Shown one piece after another: positions 62,801-64,000 of a DNA stretch of 64,000 bases. The notes beneath the pieces were generated by a model. It was not told the origin of the DNA and ran no database searches. It saw nothing but the letters and a program-made list of their open reading frames with translations. Numbering within the stretch: position 1 is the stretch's first letter; the number at the start of each line of letters is the position of its first letter. Source of the DNA: Acestrorhynchus altus (taxonomy: Eukaryota > Chordata > Actinopteri > Characiformes > Acestrorhynchidae); assembly GCA_034509495.1 (NCBI GenBank), contig JAVGWO010000026.1, positions 4,879,665-4,943,664 on the forward strand, read 5' to 3'. A program made the translations under genes and the position numbers.

Positions 62801-63723
62801 AATTTATATTATTTTTCTTCATACATTAGTGATGCCAAGATAATTGTGTCATCAAAAACTCAAAATAAATAACAATATGTGCTCTTAATTAAAGTGTTTT
62901 TATCTTTTTCCTTCTTTGGCTTTCTTATGGTGCAGATCGCTGCTCTCCACCAGTAACTGAGGTGCATGTGGTGGAAGGCCTCCGTGTGCTGCTGTCCTGT
63001 TTGCAGGTATCCCCTCGACCCTGCTATTGGCAGTATCCTTCCCAGAGACACATCCGCCGCCACCACTCTGACCTGGAGGTGCAGGTAGCTCCAGAAAGCC
63101 TGGGACACTACGAGTGTTTGTGTGAGGAACCTGGACGGGATAAGCCACCCTGCCGTAAGGCTGCGTACTACCTGACCCTGGAGCAGCCCTCCACCGGCAG
63201 CAATACTGGCCAAAATAGCAATCGTCTCTTTTTGATTGGATACCTGGTGTTCTTCTTCATTGGATTCTTATTGGCTTTTTGTATATTATTTATAATTCGG
63301 TGTAGACGTCGCAGCCGAAGAGGTGGTCAGTCTTCATCCATTTCAGAAAACGGGCGGGACCTGTTGCCCTCCTCGAATACACCCCAGTCTCCCAGCAGCG
63401 CCAGTCTGTTGTCAGGGCCAGTTCCCTTTACAGAGAAAAGGAATGGGGCGCTGAACGGACATGGAGGCCACGGCGGCCATATGACCAGGCACAACTGCAC
63501 CCACATCTATACTAACTCCAAAGGACTTAAGATGCAGGAGTCAACCATCAATCTGACAGATGAACTGGATGCTCGAGAGAGAGCAGGGCCAGAGGGAGAG
63601 GAGGAGAGACTTGGTGAGGGGCTTAGTGAGATGGGGGATGGACTTGGGATAGAAGAAGAACTAGCTAAACTGCAGGTGCTAAGAGGAGCACCATTGGCAC
63701 AGTGTGAAGAGAGCTCAATCTGA
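50724..63723 (+). CDS. sema4 (paralogue uncertain): Class-4 transmembrane semaphorin (SEMA4 family), 5'-incomplete, 13 visible coding exons
   Basis: Membrane-bound axon-guidance and cell-signalling ligand of the semaphorin family; class-4 members signal through plexins at the cell surface (family knowledge). The coding parts are 50724-50872, 52520-52579, 55565-55663, 56989-57100, 57534-57653, 58459-58613, 58774-58955, 59063-59204, 60420-60642, 62087-62196, 62303-62454, 62537-62580 and 62936-63723. All junctions are GT-AG and all phases join without a stop, giving 777 visible residues. Order: Sema domain (about 10-445), PSI (469-511), Ig-like (about 520-595), transmembrane helix (613-636), cytoplasmic tail (637-777). 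Family hallmarks seen include LYLGAKDAI, YVCGTYAF, NFLGT, RVARVCK, RRWTTFLKAQL and PVPMPRPG. Signal peptide and start codon are missing, because the first exon enters at phase 1. The roughly 820-residue expected total, short Ig-to-membrane spacer and EESSI end resemble Sema4C or fish Sema4E, while some Sema-domain segments look closer to Sema4A/4D. Class 4 is secure; the paralogue is not. Confidence 0.95.
50873..52519 (+). other. Semaphorin intron after exon 1
   Basis: 1,647 bases. The first 350 are high-complexity sequence without any repeat I recognise. CT-rich low-complexity sequence at 52150-52510 runs up to the acceptor. No extra exon seen. Confidence 0.8.
52520..52579 (+). CDS. Semaphorin visible exon 2
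   Basis: Sixty bases, phase 0 on both sides, encoding 20 residues (visible 50-69) ending KGKNE. The W-x-x-P-E-D-K-x-x-x-C-x-x-KGK pattern is typical of the Sema domain. The acceptor is ctcaatag and the donor gtgagt, which runs straight into a short (GT)n tract. Confidence 0.92.
52919..53095. repeat. Duplicated segment, copy 2, with long CT/CG tail
   Basis: TTTTGTCCGTTAGTCTTCAG through GATCTCATCC matches 48719-48790 with a handful of substitutions. The following CT array is interrupted by CGCG units. Confidence 0.88.
53580..53830 (-). mobile_element. MITE-like repeat, copy E, inverted
   Basis: The reverse complement of the family at 3566/23690: GCTGACAGATGTGCAAATGC, TCCTGAGCAGATAAACATG, GGTTCTCTGGAATGATGGTG, GGACAGTAGAGACTGTTACT. 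It lies in a semaphorin intron, opposite to the four upstream copies. Confidence 0.72.
53845..53925. repeat. GGAACC/GGTTCTT palindrome fragment
   Basis: GAAGGGAACCTTCTTTAGGG and ACCAATAGTGGTTCTTCTGT: a short piece of the palindromic MITE also at 4686 and 46255. Confidence 0.5.
54098..54152. repeat. Dispersed repeat, copy 2 (GAATAGAATAGAACTTTTTT)
   Basis: Nearly identical to 10471-10530, including GATCCCTTGGGAGGGTTCCT and CAGGGAAATTAAGG. Confidence 0.75.
54755..55178 (-). mobile_element. Candidate solo LTR
   Basis: Read on the minus strand it starts TGTCAGTGATGACCC. It contains a TATA-like TTTAAATATAG, then GTTGAAATAAAGCC as a possible poly(A) signal about 150 bases later, and a short R-U5-like end. 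This matches the layout of fish Gypsy-type LTRs. The 3' edge and a target-site duplication could not be fixed, and no internal gag/pol sequence is present. Confidence 0.45.
55565..55663 (+). CDS. Semaphorin visible exon 3
   Basis: Ninety-nine bases, phase 0 on both sides, encoding visible residues 70-102. Contains AECNNYIRVL and the family hallmark YVCGTYAFDPQC, whose two cysteines form a conserved disulfide in semaphorins. Acceptor ctctttag, donor gtaagt. Confidence 0.95.
55664..56988 (+). other. Semaphorin intron after exon 3
   Basis: 1,325 bases. Contains a palindromic fragment at about 56295-56400 (CTCCAACAGGGAATCTGACA) and a minus-strand SINE. No extra exon seen. Confidence 0.85.
56490..56892 (-). 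mobile_element. Full-length tRNA-derived SINE in intron
   Basis: On the minus strand the head GGGCTCGGAGTGGCTCAGCG (A box) and CGCAGGTTTGAGTC (B box) are followed by the shared body, CACTTTCCTCTGAGTGCACT and TGTATCGGAGGAGGCATGTG. It shares its head and body with the SINE at 39867 and its 3' body with 7423-7570. Confidence 0.85.
56989..57100 (+). CDS. Semaphorin visible exon 4
   Basis: 112 bases, entered at phase 0 and left at phase 1, encoding residues 103-139 plus the first base of D140. Carries the Sema signature GKGKCPFDPSQHYTAVMA. Acceptor taatttag, donor gtatga. Confidence 0.94.
57101..57533 (+). other. Semaphorin intron after exon 4
   Basis: 433 bases of AT-rich sequence with no repeat or extra exon recognised. 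Confidence 0.85.
57534..57653 (+). CDS. Semaphorin visible exon 5
   Basis: 120 bases, phase 1 on both sides, encoding residues 140-179. Starts DGILYTATTSNFLGT, matching the DG-x-LY-x-(G/A)T-x-x-(D/N)FLG pattern of blade 2-3 of the propeller. Acceptor ctctctcag, donor gtgagt. A length divisible by three means skipping would keep the frame. Confidence 0.95.
57654..58458 (+). other. Semaphorin intron after exon 5
   Basis: 805 bases with CATA repeats near the donor. Nothing else recognised. Confidence 0.85.
58459..58613 (+). CDS. Semaphorin visible exon 6
   Basis: 155 bases from phase 1 to phase 0, encoding residues 180-231. Contains DDQIYFFFNEMAKEYDF and ends with VPRVARVCK, two of the most conserved stretches of the Sema domain. 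Acceptor gaccatag, donor gtaaga. Confidence 0.96.
58774..58955 (+). CDS. Semaphorin visible exon 7
   Basis: 182 bases from phase 0 to phase 2, encoding residues 232-291 and part of W292. Contains DIGGMKTLQRRWTTFLKAQL followed by VC, then FNVLTDVF and FYGIFTSQW. These match the central propeller of class-4 semaphorins. Acceptor cactctcag, donor gtgagt. Confidence 0.96.
59041..59062 (+). promoter_or_regulatory. TG-repeat splice acceptor of exon 8
   Basis: An alternating TG run of about 18 bases ends directly in the AG used by exon 8. There is no conventional pyrimidine tract. UG repeats are known binding sites of TDP-43, which can repress such exons. Confidence 0.75.
59063..59204 (+). CDS. Semaphorin visible exon 8, with a TG-repeat acceptor
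   Basis: 142 bases from phase 2 to phase 0, encoding residues 293-339 after W292: SAVCVYSLDEI, then GPFK and PVPMPRPGQ, all Sema-domain hallmarks. The acceptor lacks a normal pyrimidine tract: about 18 bases of alternating TG run directly into the AG. The length is not divisible by three, so skipping would shift the frame. Confidence 0.93.
59345..60262. mobile_element. Foldback DNA element interrupted by a SINE
   Basis: Left part: CAGCAGGTATTATGTGGTTA, CACTGTAGTGACACTGATAT. Right part, from 59865: ACTGTCCACTCTATTAGACA, GAGTTGGTCCACCTTGTAGA, TTAAATACTCCAGCAGCACG, ending CATAATGGTATGGTTGATGA. These match the element at 21011-21571. The left terminus appears lost and the middle is split by a SINE. 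Confidence 0.8.
59470..59866 (+). mobile_element. tRNA-derived SINE nested in the foldback element
   Basis: Head GGCCCCGAGTGGCGTAGAAG and B-box-like CTGGTTTGAATCCAGG, ending in an A-rich tail (AATTAATTAAAAAAAA). The two halves of the foldback element flank it. The head resembles the other SINEs here but the tail differs, so it may be a second subfamily. Confidence 0.75.
60246..60352. repeat. Duplicated intronic segment, copy 1
   Basis: CACCTCACAGCTTCAGAGTC to GCCAAGATAATTGTGT is homologous to 62774-62848, with an extra insert CTGCCTCACGCTAAAA. It lies about 70 bases before exon 9. Confidence 0.7.
60420..60642 (+). CDS. Semaphorin visible exon 9
   Basis: 223 bases from phase 0 to phase 1, encoding residues 340-413. 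Contains KLPDKVLTFMRDHPLME and VPLLIRSGVTYTKIAV, the usual class-4 blade 6-7 region. N405-A-T is a potential N-glycosylation site. Acceptor ggtcacag, donor gtgaga. The following intron is almost filled by a LINE insertion. Confidence 0.95.
60691..60701. repeat. Target-site duplication, left copy
   Basis: TGTATTTAAAA, identical to 61986-61996, flanks the LINE. Confidence 0.88.
60702..61985 (-). mobile_element. 5'-truncated LINE (RTE/Rex3-like) antisense in intron 9
   Basis: On the minus strand a reverse-transcriptase region is readable in several frames: VVPLFKKGDQRLCSNYRGIT, EEQCGFRPGRGTLDQAY, CFVDLEKAFDHV, GLRQGCPSS, then the catalytic FADDVVLLAS. A C-terminal part follows (SFLRRVAGRSLRDRVRS, LRWLGHLFRMP). 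The 3' end is a tandem GGAC/GATG-like tail (complement at 60703-60716). Frameshifts make it inactive. An exact 11-bp duplication flanks it. Family placement rests on the tail type and is tentative; the non-LTR reverse transcriptase is certain. Confidence 0.9.
61986..61996. repeat. Target-site duplication, right copy
   Basis: TGTATTTAAAA, identical to 60691-60701. Confidence 0.88.
62087..62196 (+). CDS. Semaphorin visible exon 10 (end of Sema domain)
   Basis: 110 bases from phase 1 to phase 0, encoding residues 414-450: DRGELHRVAL, a GPNAT glycosylation sequon, and ELPVFPATESVNNILL. This corresponds to the (D/T)-x-G-x-(L/V)-x-K-(A/V) strand that closes the propeller. Acceptor tatgcag, donor gtaaac. 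Confidence 0.93.
62303..62454 (+). CDS. Semaphorin visible exon 11 (PSI domain)
   Basis: 152 bases from phase 0 to phase 2, encoding residues 451-500 and part of E501. The PSI cysteines C469, C475, C478, C486 and C495 and W488 are present in the order expected for the domain that follows the Sema propeller. The usual LARDPYCAW core reads ARARTLGCVW, an unusual version. Acceptor cttctctcag, donor gtgagt. Confidence 0.93.
62537..62580 (+). CDS. Semaphorin visible exon 12 (PSI to Ig linker)
   Basis: A 44-base micro-exon from phase 2 to phase 1, encoding the end of E501 and residues 502-515, with C511. Supported by good splice sites (ttccag and gtatgt) and by the exact phase match with exons 11 and 13. 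It has little sequence signature of its own. Confidence 0.82.
62581..62935 (+). other. Semaphorin intron after exon 12
   Basis: 355 bases, including at 62774-62848 the second copy of the segment seen before exon 9 (CCACCTCACAGCTTCATTGT to GCCAAGATAATTGTGT). Confidence 0.85.
62936..63723 (+). CDS. Semaphorin visible exon 13 (Ig-like, transmembrane, cytoplasmic tail, stop)
   Basis: 788 bases entered at phase 1, ending at TGA 63721-63723, residues 516-777. The Ig-like domain has C537, W547 and Y574-x-C576 and is short, with extra cysteines at C544, C578 and C588. A hydrophobic helix at 613-636 (FLIGYLVFFFIGFLLAFCIL) is followed by the stop-transfer cluster RCRRRSRR. The tail has a Gly/His-rich run (NGHGGHGGHM), an acidic Glu-rich region and the C-terminus CEESSI. 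That end fits the class I PDZ-ligand pattern S/T-x-hydrophobic, and Sema4C also ends ESSV (family knowledge). Fusing Ig, TM and tail in one last exon is normal for semaphorins. Confidence 0.94.
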
Positions 63724-64000
63724 GGACTCTTTTGTGTACTAGTGTGTAGAAAGACTGGAAGAGCAAAGTGTTACTGAAAGAAGAGGTAGTGTACATACAT
63801 TACAAATGCAAAAGCTTGAGCCTAAGGAACCAGACAAACACACACACACACACACATTAAAACACACACTCATACTGTGTATCTGTGTAACTCTGAAGCT
63901 ACTGAGCCAGTTTTTATTCATAGCTACAGTACAGGCCAAAAGTTTGGACACACCTTCTCATTCCATGCGTTTTCTGTATTTTCATGACTATTTACATTGT
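63724..64000 (+). other. 3' UTR of the semaphorin, incomplete
   Basis: Sequence after the stop codon with no further coding potential. It holds a short (CA)n at about 63836-63855 directly followed by ATTAAA (63855-63860), a possible weak poly(A) signal. No AATAAA is visible before the window end, so the transcript probably continues. Confidence 0.6.
63924..64000. mobile_element. End of a Tc1/mariner-like DNA transposon, cut by the window edge
   Basis: From TACAGTACAGGCCAAAAGTT onward the sequence matches, from memory, a widespread fish DNA-transposon terminus that continues with a GGACACACCTTCTCATTC segment. The element lies in or next to the semaphorin 3' UTR. Only one end is visible, so autonomy and orientation cannot be judged. 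Confidence 0.7.

Overview
The window looks like a vertebrate chromosome, almost certainly a ray-finned (teleost) fish. The signs are an AT-rich background, very dense (GT)n, (CT)n and (AT)n microsatellites, several families of decayed Tc1-like DNA transposons, tRNA-derived SINEs, LINE 3' tails of fish type, and one intron-rich protein gene with canonical GT-AG junctions. An otophysan fish (characin/catfish type) is my guess from the repeat families; the sequence alone does not prove it. There are no bacterial-style genes, operons, CRISPR arrays or tRNA/rRNA genes.

The only host gene I can support is a class-4 transmembrane semaphorin on the + strand. Thirteen coding exons lie between 50724 and 63723 and join in frame into 777 codons. 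These encode most of the seven-bladed Sema domain, a PSI domain, one Ig-like domain, a transmembrane helix and a 141-residue cytoplasmic tail ending in the PDZ-ligand-like residues EESSI. The first visible exon starts at intron phase 1 and lacks a start codon and signal peptide, so at least one 5' coding exon lies farther upstream: in the first 50 kb where I could not identify it, or outside the window. The gene points rightward and its 3' UTR runs to the window end.

Layout: 1-50723 is non-coding sequence, probably 5' flank and/or a long 5' intron. It is filled with microsatellites, at least four copies of one ~400-bp MITE-like repeat (a fifth is in a gene intron), Tc1-like fragments at ~5.2, 11.5-12.2, 27.0-27.7 and 44.0-44.7 kb, SINE pieces at 7.4 and 39.9 kb, a foldback element at 21.0-21.6 kb, and two arrays of a degenerate GGTTGCTA/TAGCAACC satellite in opposite orientations (19.1 and 41.2 kb). 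50.7-63.7 kb is the semaphorin gene. Its introns contain a MITE copy, a candidate solo LTR, a minus-strand SINE, a foldback element interrupted by another SINE, and a 5'-truncated antisense LINE flanked by a perfect 11-bp target-site duplication. 63.7-64.0 kb is 3' UTR, with the end of another Tc1-like element at the window edge.

I did not find evidence for a new multi-gene system. The observations most worth checking are an exon 8 acceptor whose usual pyrimidine tract is replaced by a (TG)n run, a perfect 22-bp hairpin at 48.6 kb, the nested transposons inside the semaphorin introns, duplicated intronic segments, an atypical PSI core, and the conserved-looking C-terminal PDZ ligand.
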